Positions 17,050-26,688 of a stretch of DNA of 39,996 nucleotides are shown piece after piece. Position 1 is the stretch's first letter. Each line of letters starts with the position of its first letter. This DNA is from a virus. The stretch is from positions 1-39,996 of IMG/VR virus record IMGVR_UViG_3300025298_000065; one strand, 5' to 3'. A program made the translations under genes and the position numbers. The notes below the pieces were generated by a model that was given only the letters and a program-made list of their open reading frames with translations, had not been told where the DNA came from and did not search any database.

Positions 17050-17583
17050 TTACGCGATGATAGAAGCAATCACAGATGAAGAAACTTCATCGGCGAAATC
17101 CAATGTATTCGCGATAAGAGACACTGTTGAACCTCCCTGATCGGTTGGAGCAACACCACGGGAAATGGTGAGGGCACCACCACCAGCGACTTGAAGACCT
17201 TTACCGGTCTCACCAGCGAGCTTGTAAGTTCCATCACTTTCTTGAACGATTGCCATAAGCTTTGCACGTTTCAAACGGGACAACACTTGTTTCTTTTCTT
17301 GAGAAATTTTTCTAAGGGTCATTGAAAGAGTTTGCTTTACAAAACCTCCTGCATCCCCCTGTACCTCTTCCTCCAAACCTGACCCGACCACATCGTCGAA
17401 TTCGAATCCATAGAATTTGCCGCCATTGCTCATTGTAATTCCGGTTATAACGTCTGTAGATGCATTCTTGCGAACACTCGATACTTGGGATTGGTTTGCT
17501 AGGTATACTTTAAGCAAACCACCAAACGAGCCATTGCAATCATCATCTTGTGTTGTTATACCGGTTGGTAATAGACACGCCAT
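17050..17583 (-). CDS. Tail tube (major tail) protein, putative
   Basis: 177 residues beginning MACLLPTGITTQDDDCNGSFGGLLKVYLAN, an opening I associate with tail-tube-type proteins of Bacteroidota phages. The middle (GFVKQTLSMTLRKISQEKK, LKRAKLMAIVQESDGTYKLAGETGKG) is beta-rich with a helix, and the end has LIANTLDFADEV. It lies 76 bases after the capsid gene and is bracketed by hairpin terminators on both sides, consistent with separately tuned, high expression of an abundant structural protein. Confidence 0.6.
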   Translation of the reverse strand: MACLLPTGITTQDDDCNGSFGGLLKVYLANQSQVSSVRKNASTDVITGITMSNGGKFYGFEFDDVVGSGLEEEVQGDAGGFVKQTLSMTLRKISQEKKQVLSRLKRAKLMAIVQESDGTYKLAGETGKGLQVAGGGALTISRGVAPTDQGGSTVSLIANTLDFADEVSSSVIASIIA

Positions 17584-17622
17584 ATTTTTAATTATTTAAA
17601 ATTTAAATGTTATTTGAAATAA

Positions 17623-17644
17623 GGGGTAGGTATGAACCTACCCC
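17623..17644 (-). terminator. Hairpin between capsid and tail-tube genes
   Basis: GGGGTAGGT (17623-17631) and ACCTACCCC (17636-17644) form a perfect 9-bp stem with a 4-base loop. On the minus strand it is followed by the moderately T-rich TTATTTC. It may attenuate transcription or protect the capsid mRNA end. Confidence 0.55.
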
Positions 17645-17659
17645 CTATTTTAGATTTTC

Positions 17660-18568
17660 TTAGAAACCTACCAACACGATTTGTGATACGTTGGTAACTG
17701 CTGGAACGTACTTCCATTCAGCTTCAATTCTTGCATTTCTTTCAAGAGTTACACCGTACATATCTTTGATGTTAATAGTTGCATCAGGCAAACCGATGTT
17801 AGAAGCAACGTGGAACGATTCACGAAGACCTGCCACGATAACGTTGGTGAACAAATCAACACCACGAACTTCGATACCCAAATAGGTAGCTTTGTAGTCG
17901 CTTTGAGTTGTATTGATACCTTGTTGTGCCAATGCTTGCTTATAGAAACCAAGGGCTTTGAAGGAAACAAAGATTACACCTTTGCTTGGGTCTTGGTTGA
18001 TGATCGATTTCACAGCATCAGGAATTGCGTCATATGCTTGACCCAACTTAGTTGTGATGTTGGAAGTTGAAAGGGTGTTACCAGCGATTTCAACCGCGTT
18101 ACCATTAAGCAACTTTACAAAACCATCAAACATAGTCTTGGTATAAGTACCACCAGTGGTTGAACCAGTGGCAAGCGAACCTTTCCAAAGCAAACTTTCA
18201 ATATTTGCCTTCATTGTAGCAGCAGTGGTTTTTGCAAGGGCATCTTCAACGTCAGAAGGCAAGCCATCATTTGCGGCAACGCCATTCCAAGAATTGTAAT
18301 AGTCCTTGTAACACTCTGTTTTATTGATGTGGAACGCCTTAACTTCTTTAGGGTCTTCGGTCACTGTGGTTGTACCAGCATCGGACCAGCTACAAGTTGA
18401 ACCGGTAGCGATGATGTTGGACATTGAGAATCCACGTGGGATGTATTTGTACTGGACATTGTTATCAATGGTGATACCAGCAGTTGAAAGTGTTGCACTT
18501 TCTAGGAAGGCAGAAGCGTAAAAATCTGTTACTTTGCCTGCGAAACTTGAAGTAATTGTACTTGCCAT
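17660..18568 (-). CDS. Major capsid protein
   Basis: 302 residues. It follows the protease/scaffold gene by 27 bases, as expected for an HK97-fold capsid gene. The sequence has the mixed alpha/beta pattern of such proteins: long helix VEDALAKTTAATMKANIESLLWKG, P-domain-like GQAYDAIPDAVKSIINQDPSKGVIFVSFKAL, then GIEVRGVDLF and a C-terminal ERNARIEAEWKYVPAVTNV ending IVLVGF. Position and pattern support the call; the exact capsid family is not recognised. It forms the icosahedral head shell. Confidence 0.75.
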   Translation of the reverse strand: MASTITSSFAGKVTDFYASAFLESATLSTAGITIDNNVQYKYIPRGFSMSNIIATGSTCSWSDAGTTTVTEDPKEVKAFHINKTECYKDYYNSWNGVAANDGLPSDVEDALAKTTAATMKANIESLLWKGSLATGSTTGGTYTKTMFDGFVKLLNGNAVEIAGNTLSTSNITTKLGQAYDAIPDAVKSIINQDPSKGVIFVSFKALGFYKQALAQQGINTTQSDYKATYLGIEVRGVDLFTNVIVAGLRESFHVASNIGLPDATINIKDMYGVTLERNARIEAEWKYVPAVTNVSQIVLVGF

Positions 18569-18595
18569 AACGTTTATAAATTCTTTTTTAATTCT

Positions 18596-19654
18596 TTAGT
18601 TTTTGTGCTGCAATCTGAATTTGTCAGCAGCAGATAATTTTGAGTAATCGATTTTTTCAGCAGGTTCAGTTTTCACAACTGGTTTTGCCAAAGGTGTTTT
18701 CTTAAGCTTTTCAACTTCTGCTTTCAAGTCGTTGATTTGCTTCGAAAGACTTACCTTGTCGGCTTCTGCTTTTACCAAATCCGCTTTCGCTTTTTCAAGT
18801 TCTGCGTTTGGTGCTGCTGGTGCCTCTTCCTTTTCTTGCGCTTGTGGTGCTGGTGCATCCTTAATGTTAGTTGCAACGCCTGAAGCTACAGTAATAACTT
18901 TGCCATCATCTAGTGTAATGTCCCCATCTGGTGCAGGTTCGCCGTCGATGGTAACAGCCTCACCAATGGACCCGTATTGAATGGCTTTGCCATCAGCGGT
19001 CTTACCAGACTCGAATTTCTTTTCTTCAACAACTGGTGTTTCTTCCTTTTCGGCTTCTGCCAAAAGTTGTTTGAATTTTTCTAAAATTTTATTCATCATT
19101 TTTTCAATTTTATTTTCGATTTTATGAAACTTTTGAAGGAAAATTTCCACGGAAAAACCGTTCAATTCTCCTGAAACGACCTTATTAAAAACTTCAGCAT
19201 CTTCAATTTTGTAAGCCACGAACCAAGAACCAATTGTGGCTTCCTCAATGCCCTTTGCCCTAACAGCAGCTAACATTTCCTCGCTATCTATGATGTAGCT
19301 TTCGATTAAGAAAGCATCAATGTAGTTGGTTGAAGAATGATCGGTATTGACGTTCGATGTTAGTTGTTCCTTATGGAATTTGTTTCTAATTCTTTCAATT
19401 GAATCTGCTGTGAAGTATCCATAATACTGTTCACCAGCATCATCATAACGAAGGATGTTTTTGTCTGGAATCAGGGCAAGACCTGCAACAACTTGCTTGT
19501 ACTTCTCTCCTTTCAATTGAACAAACTTGCTTTTCTCTTTAGAGAAAAACACAAAGTCACTTTCAATTGCAGGTTGGTCAACAAGGGATATAGTTTTAAC
19601 TCCACTTAGTGGGTTGGTTTCGTCTATATCAAATTTCACTCTTGGTATTTCCAT
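18596..19654 (-). CDS. Prohead protease (XkdF-like) fused to scaffold domain
   Basis: 352 residues. Residues 1-178 resemble XkdF-type serine proteases: TDHSSTN with His106, GSWFVAYKI with Ser143, then NGFSVEI. Residues from about 185 form a scaffold: basic/acidic coiled coil MMNKILEKFKQLLAEAEKE, a small beta module (DGEPAPDGDITLDDGKVI), a Pro/Ala/Glu-rich linker, a second coiled coil (LEKAKADLVKAEADKVSLSK) and a C-terminal tail. The protease matures the prohead and removes the scaffold. Met186/187 are candidate internal starts for free scaffold. Two late-motif copies lie upstream. Confidence 0.7.
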   Translation of the reverse strand: MEIPRVKFDIDETNPLSGVKTISLVDQPAIESDFVFFSKEKSKFVQLKGEKYKQVVAGLALIPDKNILRYDDAGEQYYGYFTADSIERIRNKFHKEQLTSNVNTDHSSTNYIDAFLIESYIIDSEEMLAAVRAKGIEEATIGSWFVAYKIEDAEVFNKVVSGELNGFSVEIFLQKFHKIENKIEKMMNKILEKFKQLLAEAEKEETPVVEEKKFESGKTADGKAIQYGSIGEAVTIDGEPAPDGDITLDDGKVITVASGVATNIKDAPAPQAQEKEEAPAAPNAELEKAKADLVKAEADKVSLSKQINDLKAEVEKLKKTPLAKPVVKTEPAEKIDYSKLSAADKFRLQHKN

Positions 19655-19664
19655 ACTGTTATCT

Positions 19665-19674
19665 TAAATAAGTA
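19665..19674 (-). promoter_or_regulatory. Late motif copy 2 (TACTTATTTA)
   Basis: TACTTATTTA on the minus strand, preceded by GG and lying 10 bases before the ATG of the protease-scaffold gene. Confidence 0.45.
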
Positions 19675-19716
19675 CCTACCCTGTTTTTTTCACGATCATT
19701 CAATGACCCCTTAATA

Positions 19717-19726
19717 TATATAAGTA
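19717..19726 (-). promoter_or_regulatory. Late motif copy 3 (TACTTATATA)
   Basis: A second motif in the same 97-base gap between the tape measure and protease genes, 62 bases before the protease start. Tandem copies ahead of the capsid unit would fit strong expression. Confidence 0.45.
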
Positions 19727-19751
19727 CATAGGGCGATTTTCTTACCTGTAA

Positions 19752-22022
19752 TTATGCGACAGCACCAATAGAAGCACGTGATTCTAAAACATCAACATTT
19801 GTATTGGCATCCCGAACCTCAGTAACTGCCACATAAATCTTGGCAGATTCAACGGCTGCTTTTATGCTTTGAGCAGTCAAAGCGTTAACGCTGGTAACGT
19901 CTGGTGTGATTGGTGGCAATGCTTCCGAACTGAAACCACCAACTGCCATAGGTCTTGCAGTTCTAGCCATTTCCAAATGTTGAATCATTGAACCATAAAC
20001 CGGATTTTCTACCATCCATCTTGGTGCAACCCACTCATTGGCGTGTAACTGTACCGGTCCACCTGCACGGCGTTCACCAGTGCTGTCTGTAGCACCACCC
20101 GGACCAGTGAAACCATAAGGAGCACCACCAGAAGCAGCAACCAAAGGGATAGGTTCAGGCTTATTGGCAATGATGATACCGGTTTGAATCGCACCGAGTA
20201 CACCAGCAATGATGGATAATGGTATAACTGGCAATGCTTTCACCACGCCGAGTGCTGTATTGATTACAGATGATATGATTGCATTGGCATATTCAATTTG
20301 GTTCTGCTTGTTCTTGGATTTTATTTCCTCATTCTGCAACCTCCTACGATCATCACTTAATTTCTTTTGTGTCTGTTGCTCCTTTTGGATGCTGGCAATG
20401 AGTGCTTCACGTCTTGCCCCTTCCGCATCCGACAATTGCCCGGTTGCCGCTTGTTGTGTGGCAACAGATTCTTGGAATTGAGTGTTGATTATGTCTAAAC
20501 GTGTTTCGATGTTATCAATTTGACGATTGATGGCATCGGAAAACGCGGTTGTGATTTGGTTGAAGGCATCGAGAGCAGCAGTTGAATAGGTACTGATTGC
20601 TTCAATATCTTTCTTAAACTGTTCTTCCTTCTTTTTGGCGTCCTCTTTGTGCTGATCATCCAATTTCTTCAACCGTTCCTGTTCCTTCTGCACATCGAGG
20701 TCGCGGTATTTTTGTCTGATCGAAACAACATCTTTGTTGCGTTGCTCTTCAATCAACAGTGTTTGCTGTGTTATCTGTGCTTCGCTACCTTGAAGGGCCT
20801 CAATCTTGTTCTTGGTATCAAAATCGAGTTGCGCCAACTCTTGATCTTGTCTTTCTTTCAGGTTGGCAATACGCAATTGAGTAATGTTCTTTTCCGCTGC
20901 AATTTCAGCTTGGATACGTGCTCTTAGAATCTGCTCGATCTCACGGGCATAGGCATCCACTTCTGCCTTGATGGCTTTCATCTTGGCATCTTGAAGTTTC
21001 TTTAAATCATCCTGTTTTTTCTTGTTGGCATCCCTTTCAAGTTGATTACGTTTTTCATCTTGAGCATTGAGCACGTCAAATTGGTCACGGACGTTTTGCA
21101 ACTGCTTGCCATACTCTTGCAATTGTTTATTCAGTTCGTTTCGCTTGGCAATCTGGTCATCAAGACCAAAGTTCTCGTTGAACCCAAATATTCTATTTGA
21201 TTTCTGCTTGGTTTCTATCTCATCATTGAGGGTGTTGATACGTGCCTGATAAAGCAGAATGGATTTTTGAAGCAACTTCTGTTCTTCAACGAGCTGTTCA
21301 CGGTTCAATTGGGAAATTTCATCTTCCTTACCGCCTTGGATTCCAAGCAATTTTATCTTTTGCTCGATCTTGGCATTCTGATCGTCAAGTAATGCATTGG
21401 CAATTTTCAAATTGATTACCTGCTTATTGAAATATTCCTCTTGCTTGTCTCCTGCAATACCAATAGCCTCGGCAATCTGATCCCAATACGCAACTATGGT
21501 GCCTAGGGCGACTATGAATAATCCTATACCCGTTGCCGTTAGTGCCGCGCGAGTTGTCGAACCAAAAAGCTTGGCACCGAGGGCAGATTCCTTGAAGCCT
21601 TGTATGTATGCTGCAAATGCCTTACGGTTGCTGCTGGATAGCGCTTCCATAATCGGCTTGATACCGGATACCACAACGTTAAGAGACGAAGCAACTTGAA
21701 TAGCTTTCTGAATCTCTTTTTCGGTTTCGGCACCAAATGCCGACGCGGCCACGGTCGCGATACTGAACGATGCCGCGAGTGCGCCCCCGATCTTGGCAAC
21801 AGAATCTAGTTTCTTTTCGTCTGAAATATCTTTCAAACTGTCCTTAACATCATTCAGTGAACCATTGGCTTTCTTAGCCAAATCGGACATATCGGCAAAA
21901 GCCTGACTGTTCACATCGAGCGTTTTTAACTCTTTGTTGATGTCTTTGATGGTTGCATCTAAATCGTTAATGCTCTTCGCATTTTTTAATTGAATTTCTA
22001 ATTCAACACTTCTACTTGCCAT
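19752..22022 (-). CDS. Tail tape measure protein
   Basis: 756 residues. The N-terminal 80 residues form coiled coil typical of tape measures (SINDLDATIKDINKELKTL..., SLNDVKDSLKDI). Hydrophobic segments occur near 165-195 (ATGIGLFIVALGTIVAYWD) and 610-660 (IPLSIIAGVLGAIQTGIII). Between them lie long charged coiled coils rich in K, E and Q (KKKQDDLKKLQDAKMKAIKAE; EQERLKKLDDQHKEDAKKK). The protein sets tail length and is ejected with DNA. At 756 residues it predicts a tail of roughly 110 nm by the usual 1.5 angstrom per residue rule. Confidence 0.8.
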   Translation of the reverse strand: MASRSVELEIQLKNAKSINDLDATIKDINKELKTLDVNSQAFADMSDLAKKANGSLNDVKDSLKDISDEKKLDSVAKIGGALAASFSIATVAASAFGAETEKEIQKAIQVASSLNVVVSGIKPIMEALSSSNRKAFAAYIQGFKESALGAKLFGSTTRAALTATGIGLFIVALGTIVAYWDQIAEAIGIAGDKQEEYFNKQVINLKIANALLDDQNAKIEQKIKLLGIQGGKEDEISQLNREQLVEEQKLLQKSILLYQARINTLNDEIETKQKSNRIFGFNENFGLDDQIAKRNELNKQLQEYGKQLQNVRDQFDVLNAQDEKRNQLERDANKKKQDDLKKLQDAKMKAIKAEVDAYAREIEQILRARIQAEIAAEKNITQLRIANLKERQDQELAQLDFDTKNKIEALQGSEAQITQQTLLIEEQRNKDVVSIRQKYRDLDVQKEQERLKKLDDQHKEDAKKKEEQFKKDIEAISTYSTAALDAFNQITTAFSDAINRQIDNIETRLDIINTQFQESVATQQAATGQLSDAEGARREALIASIQKEQQTQKKLSDDRRRLQNEEIKSKNKQNQIEYANAIISSVINTALGVVKALPVIPLSIIAGVLGAIQTGIIIANKPEPIPLVAASGGAPYGFTGPGGATDSTGERRAGGPVQLHANEWVAPRWMVENPVYGSMIQHLEMARTARPMAVGGFSSEALPPITPDVTSVNALTAQSIKAAVESAKIYVAVTEVRDANTNVDVLESRASIGAVA

Positions 22023-22052
22023 TATTCATAACGGGTAATCATAATATTATTT

Positions 22053-24095
22053 TTAAACTTTCAACAACGTGACCTTTGCCGTGTTGCCAACTGGGTCAAA
22101 ATTCTGAATGCTTATAAGCCTGTACAATTCATTGTCATATGACAATGGTCGCGATACTTGCATTTCTTGCCAATCGTTAGCGTTCATTCTCATATTGGCA
22201 GTCAACAAACTGCTATCCCTCAACGTGTCAAACTTGTTCTTATGGAAATAAGTATAAAGGTTGGGAAAGGTAAAATCACTATCTCCCATTGTCAATGAAA
22301 ATGCCGTTGGTTCGTGAACATCGGATAGCGTCCCGTTGGTCATATAGGTTTGTAACAACCCGTGCGCCTCCGCTGCTATCTCTGTTGACTTGTCATCCCA
22401 CGTAAATCCACTGATACGATTCATCAAAATTGACTTCTGATAATTACTCATTAGCTTGAAAGGCGATGCCGATGTTATGTAGTTCTTATAGAAGTTTGGA
22501 GCCGAACACGTTCCACCAGAAGTTGCCAACAGAAAATAGCTATACGTCTTATATTCCTCACTACTTGAAGTAGCACCAGTTAGAACGTAGTCATAGATGG
22601 TCGGTCCATAATAGAAGTACATTTTCATTTTGCCCGGATACTTCATATTTTCCGGACCGTTGCCAGAACAATAATCCTGATCATCTTCCGAAAATGGGTT
22701 ATCCTTATTATCAAGTGGTGTCTGATCCGAAAGTAATGGGATGCCAATAGTTAATGCTGGTGTGGGATATTTTGCGCTGGAATAATTCACTCCGGCAATA
22801 TTGGTTTCATTCAATAGCGTATATGAAAAATAGTTTGCTGGAGAAAACGCTAACTTAATTTCTTTGTCTCCTGTGGTCTTGTTCCAAAGGTTCGAAAACG
22901 CGTTCTTGCTGTACTGTTCGTTGATCTTGGCAAAATAAATTGAAATCGATCTGCGAATAAATGTGTTTTCACAAAGTGCATCAGTCGGGTTCTTCTCCCC
23001 TGCCAACACTCGATCATAGTCGAACCATCTTCCATATCCCATCACCAAGTTATTGCTATCGTCTTCAGTAAACGTAATCTTGGTATCAGTATCAGCGTTA
23101 CTTACGTCTATAGTGCTGGCATCAATTTTATAGGTCAGATCATACGGGTTCGATAGATCGTTGAACAGTACATTGTACGTTTCAAAACTGATCGACTTGT
23201 TAACCGGATCAATAGTGAAGTACAAGTTGAACGCGTTGATAACGCTGGTCAAAAATGTAACCTGATCAACATCCGGGAGAATCTTATTCAAGTTGAGATA
23301 GTTGGTGGTTCCCGTCTGAATGGCACCAGAAAAATCTTCTGGGTTGCCCGCAAAAGGAATTATGATTTTCTTAATGTCGGCATTTTCAAAAAATGTCCCG
23401 CCTAAACTAAAACCCGCATCATTGATAATCCCCTTGAAAATGGATTTCAAATAGATCGCTGGTGGAAATCTTTCATAGAAAAATGGATTCTTCTTACCCC
23501 AATTGAGGGAAGAATTGATGTTGTTCCAAAGTACCCCAAATTGAACTTCATCGTCTAGCTCACTGCTCGTGTCACTGGTGGTAGTGGCGGACAGCATAAA
23601 GGGAGTTTTATAAAACGAGTATATGAACTGAAAATCTGTTTCGTCCGCATTTTGATAGTTCGCGTCCAAATGCGTCTTAATGGTTTGCTCATAATTCCAT
23701 TCTATGGTAGGCAAAAATGTTCCATCAACGAGCTTCTTACCCTTCAGTTCGTCCACCAGTTGCGTGAAGCTGGAATAGAACACGCACTTATAGGTGTCGC
23801 TGTCATATCCTGAAAGTTCTATGATGCCATCAAGCAACAAAACATTGTTGTTGAACACCTGACAACCAAAAGATTTACCTTTAAAAATCTCTCGTCTTCC
23901 CTTCACATCTGGGAATTCAAAACATTTACGGTTGTTCTTGGTCTTGGGCAAACTAAGGGAATAGGAAAATTCCCCAAATCTCTTTGAAATATCCCGCAAA
24001 TCGTCAACGATACGGTTTAGTTTGATGCCTAAACCAGTATCATTTTCGTAATCCAAGACGTTGCCATTATCCAATAAAATCTTTATGTTGTTCAT
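22053..24095 (-). CDS. Large tail/baseplate protein (distal tail or hub type)
   Basis: 680 residues. It starts MNNIKILLDNGNVLDYENDTG and contains GEFSYSLSLPKTKNNRKCFEFP, a pattern seen in large tail proteins of Bacteroidota phages placed next to the tape measure. The sequence is beta-rich with many aromatic residues and no membrane segments, and ends YRLISIQNFDPVGNTAKVTLLKV. The start overlaps the stop of the upstream gene (TAATG), so the two products are coupled and probably assemble together at the tail tip. The precise role (hub, distal tail) is inferred from position. Confidence 0.55.
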   Translation of the reverse strand: MNNIKILLDNGNVLDYENDTGLGIKLNRIVDDLRDISKRFGEFSYSLSLPKTKNNRKCFEFPDVKGRREIFKGKSFGCQVFNNNVLLLDGIIELSGYDSDTYKCVFYSSFTQLVDELKGKKLVDGTFLPTIEWNYEQTIKTHLDANYQNADETDFQFIYSFYKTPFMLSATTTSDTSSELDDEVQFGVLWNNINSSLNWGKKNPFFYERFPPAIYLKSIFKGIINDAGFSLGGTFFENADIKKIIIPFAGNPEDFSGAIQTGTTNYLNLNKILPDVDQVTFLTSVINAFNLYFTIDPVNKSISFETYNVLFNDLSNPYDLTYKIDASTIDVSNADTDTKITFTEDDSNNLVMGYGRWFDYDRVLAGEKNPTDALCENTFIRRSISIYFAKINEQYSKNAFSNLWNKTTGDKEIKLAFSPANYFSYTLLNETNIAGVNYSSAKYPTPALTIGIPLLSDQTPLDNKDNPFSEDDQDYCSGNGPENMKYPGKMKMYFYYGPTIYDYVLTGATSSSEEYKTYSYFLLATSGGTCSAPNFYKNYITSASPFKLMSNYQKSILMNRISGFTWDDKSTEIAAEAHGLLQTYMTNGTLSDVHEPTAFSLTMGDSDFTFPNLYTYFHKNKFDTLRDSSLLTANMRMNANDWQEMQVSRPLSYDNELYRLISIQNFDPVGNTAKVTLLKV

Positions 24096-26677
24096 TACAC
24101 AGTAACGGAATTCTCATAGCTAGTCTGAATGAAAGTACATTCAATGTTGTACTCGTTCGACTGATTATTTTTTGTGTATTTGTAGGAATCCAAGACCAGA
24201 AAGTTTTCAAAATCGCTAGTGTAACTGTAAATCTTGGTAGACTTCATAAGTTCTATCAACCAATCAAACGTTGCTTGACTAACAAAACCACTGTTCACGA
24301 TGACTCGTTTTGTCACCTGCACATCATACACGGCATTCTTTATAAAGCCCACGGAATACGAGCCATCGGCATTGGGGGTAACTGGATATTCAATATCCTT
24401 TTTGGTTCGGTCAATGGTTTCTTCTCTGAGTCCAATGAAATCAAAACTATCGAACGTGCCCCAATCATTTTGGAATATCACACCGAAACGATGTGAAGGA
24501 TTGACATAGGGATATGAATATTTTTTTCTTTTCGTGTATGGTGCTGACGTTGGATCAGAAGTCAAACTTACTTTCTTGAAAAATACAGCGGTGTTGGTTG
24601 TGGTTCCAGTATTTTCTAAATGCACACGAACCGCGTACATATCATCGATTATGGTTTCAGGTATAGTTGTTGATCCAGATTTAGCTTTGGTGCTGATGCT
24701 TGAGAGAACGCCATATGAGTTATCCAACATTTCGGCAACCATACGGATATTATTGTTCGTGGTACCAGTAGTTGCCCAAACCCAAGTAAAAGTATGGTCA
24801 CTATCTTGCAAGCTGGTTAGTTCGTCCTGCATTAAATAGGTAGTCTTGTAACTAGTGGTATTGGCAGTTGTAAGTAGCTCGATAGAGTTTAAAAATATCT
24901 GATCGCCTGCAACGAAGTTCGTACTAGACACAGCTATGATAAATGTGTCACCACTAGTCCAAATAGCTGGATTGGTGATGTGTAACGTTGCTGTTTCTTC
25001 TGATCCTGTAGGACTGAAGTTTGTGAACTGCTGGTTGAATAGCTGGCTTGAACCCGCACGGACAATAAATGACATTTTCAAATTGCTAGATGCTGGTGAT
25101 GCTGGTAATTGCCATTTCAGACGCACATCAAATGGTTGTGATGGCATACTGATCGGATTTAGGCGAAGGGATTTAACACCAAAAGTCGAAACCGTTGTTG
25201 CCTTTAAAAAAGTGCTGCCCGTTACCCAACCAGCGGTTGAACCAGCAGTTGGAGTGGTGCAAGTTGTTAATGAAGCAGTATTGCACCAGCCATCATAAGA
25301 GGAATTGAAATTATATATAGCATATTGTGTAACAACAGTGGTGGTCCCCAGTCTTGCAATCGCGCTACCACCAGAATACGCACTGTATACAAACGAACTT
25401 CCCGTCCCTGCATTCTCCCAAGGGAATTGAAGAAATCCGGGAGGTGGCACAAATTCATCGAATGAACTATTTTCCAATTCTTCAACAACCACACCTTCAC
25501 CTTTGACAACGAGGTCAACGGTTTTGATTTTCTTGCCTGCAAGGTTCTCAATATCGTTTAGACCAGTATCGTTAAAACTTACGTTAAGACAATACAACCC
25601 ACCTTGGTTGGTCATACCGGTAACTATGGTAAGCAAATTTTGATTGAAAAGTTTAGAGCCATCCCAAAACGTAATGTCTCCCACCAGCTTCAACTGGTTG
25701 CCAATATTTTTTGGAACTAGGAAGTAAATAAATTGCTTTTGTTCTCTGTTGCTTATGAGAACTTCAGGGGAATTTGTCAAAAGAGTAACGGGCGATCCTG
25801 TAATGCTGGTAAGATTGTTGGCAGTTTCATTGTCAATCGCGGCATTCATCACCCACTTGAAAGTGGTTAACCCCTTGTTGGTCTTATGTACGCTGTTCTC
25901 GTTCGCGACAAAACGATATTTTTCACCGAACCGGAAGGCGAACGGCTTGATATAACTGTTGCTGACAGTCCCACCAAGCTGATTTAAGTCAGGTTTTGGT
26001 GTGCTTAAGTATGAATTGCAAACTTGGTGAACGTCGAATCTGTGAATATTGTCCTTTGAGAATGGTAATACCTGTTCAGTGAGACGGTTGAAATTGGACA
26101 TATTCAACACTTCGCCATATTCCGCGTTGCTATCATCTATAAACGTTTCCACGAACAGGCTATAATCTTGTATGGTGCTACCTTGAAACTCATCTGCACC
26201 GTCTTGTAACGTGTCATATGTGATGTTTGAACCATTGGAACTGTACACATTGCTTGCCGACAATTTCAATCTGGAACTTGGTTCCTTTCCGATCAGGTAG
26301 ACGTTGCTTCCACCTGAGTAATTGATATAGTAATAACGCGACAAAACTAAGTCCTTCTGAATGGCTTCTGCCAAACTGTTCGCAACCATCGCGGTTGTAA
26401 TTCCACTTTGAACAACGTTGCCAGCACTGTCTTTAATGGTGCTGGTGAAAAAGAAATTGTCTTGAAACGGTTGTTCATTCGCCCAAAATGATTTGGTGTA
26501 CTGCGTTGGTTGGACAAGTGAAAATCTTATCTCGTGGTTGTTGGTCGGTACGTTGGTAACTCTAAATCTAAACTTGCTAGTTTCAGGGGCACCAACGGTT
26601 CCCGTTGACAATGAAATTACAATCGGATTTTGTCCGGCTAGTAGATTTGATGGTTCTGTTATATTGACTATTGCCAT
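24095..26677 (-). CDS. Large tail structural protein
   Basis: 860 residues. The first 250 residues (NLLAGQNPIVISLSTG, YTKSFWANEQPF, RFDVHQVCNSYLSTPKPDL) and a C-terminal domain (DWGTFDSFDFIGLREETIDRTKKDIEYP..., SYTSDFENFLVLDSYKY) flank two carbohydrate-binding-like beta sandwiches, about 405-540 and 540-700, with repeated TTANTT..., TGTTNN elements. I read it as a tail-tip protein that may bind glycans. It is coupled by TAATG to the next gene and follows the gp10-like gene by 11 bases. No catalytic site is seen. Confidence 0.55.
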   Translation of the reverse strand: MAIVNITEPSNLLAGQNPIVISLSTGTVGAPETSKFRFRVTNVPTNNHEIRFSLVQPTQYTKSFWANEQPFQDNFFFTSTIKDSAGNVVQSGITTAMVANSLAEAIQKDLVLSRYYYINYSGGSNVYLIGKEPSSRLKLSASNVYSSNGSNITYDTLQDGADEFQGSTIQDYSLFVETFIDDSNAEYGEVLNMSNFNRLTEQVLPFSKDNIHRFDVHQVCNSYLSTPKPDLNQLGGTVSNSYIKPFAFRFGEKYRFVANENSVHKTNKGLTTFKWVMNAAIDNETANNLTSITGSPVTLLTNSPEVLISNREQKQFIYFLVPKNIGNQLKLVGDITFWDGSKLFNQNLLTIVTGMTNQGGLYCLNVSFNDTGLNDIENLAGKKIKTVDLVVKGEGVVVEELENSSFDEFVPPPGFLQFPWENAGTGSSFVYSAYSGGSAIARLGTTTVVTQYAIYNFNSSYDGWCNTASLTTCTTPTAGSTAGWVTGSTFLKATTVSTFGVKSLRLNPISMPSQPFDVRLKWQLPASPASSNLKMSFIVRAGSSQLFNQQFTNFSPTGSEETATLHITNPAIWTSGDTFIIAVSSTNFVAGDQIFLNSIELLTTANTTSYKTTYLMQDELTSLQDSDHTFTWVWATTGTTNNNIRMVAEMLDNSYGVLSSISTKAKSGSTTIPETIIDDMYAVRVHLENTGTTTNTAVFFKKVSLTSDPTSAPYTKRKKYSYPYVNPSHRFGVIFQNDWGTFDSFDFIGLREETIDRTKKDIEYPVTPNADGSYSVGFIKNAVYDVQVTKRVIVNSGFVSQATFDWLIELMKSTKIYSYTSDFENFLVLDSYKYTKNNQSNEYNIECTFIQTSYENSVTV

Positions 26678-26688
26678 TTCTATTTTTT

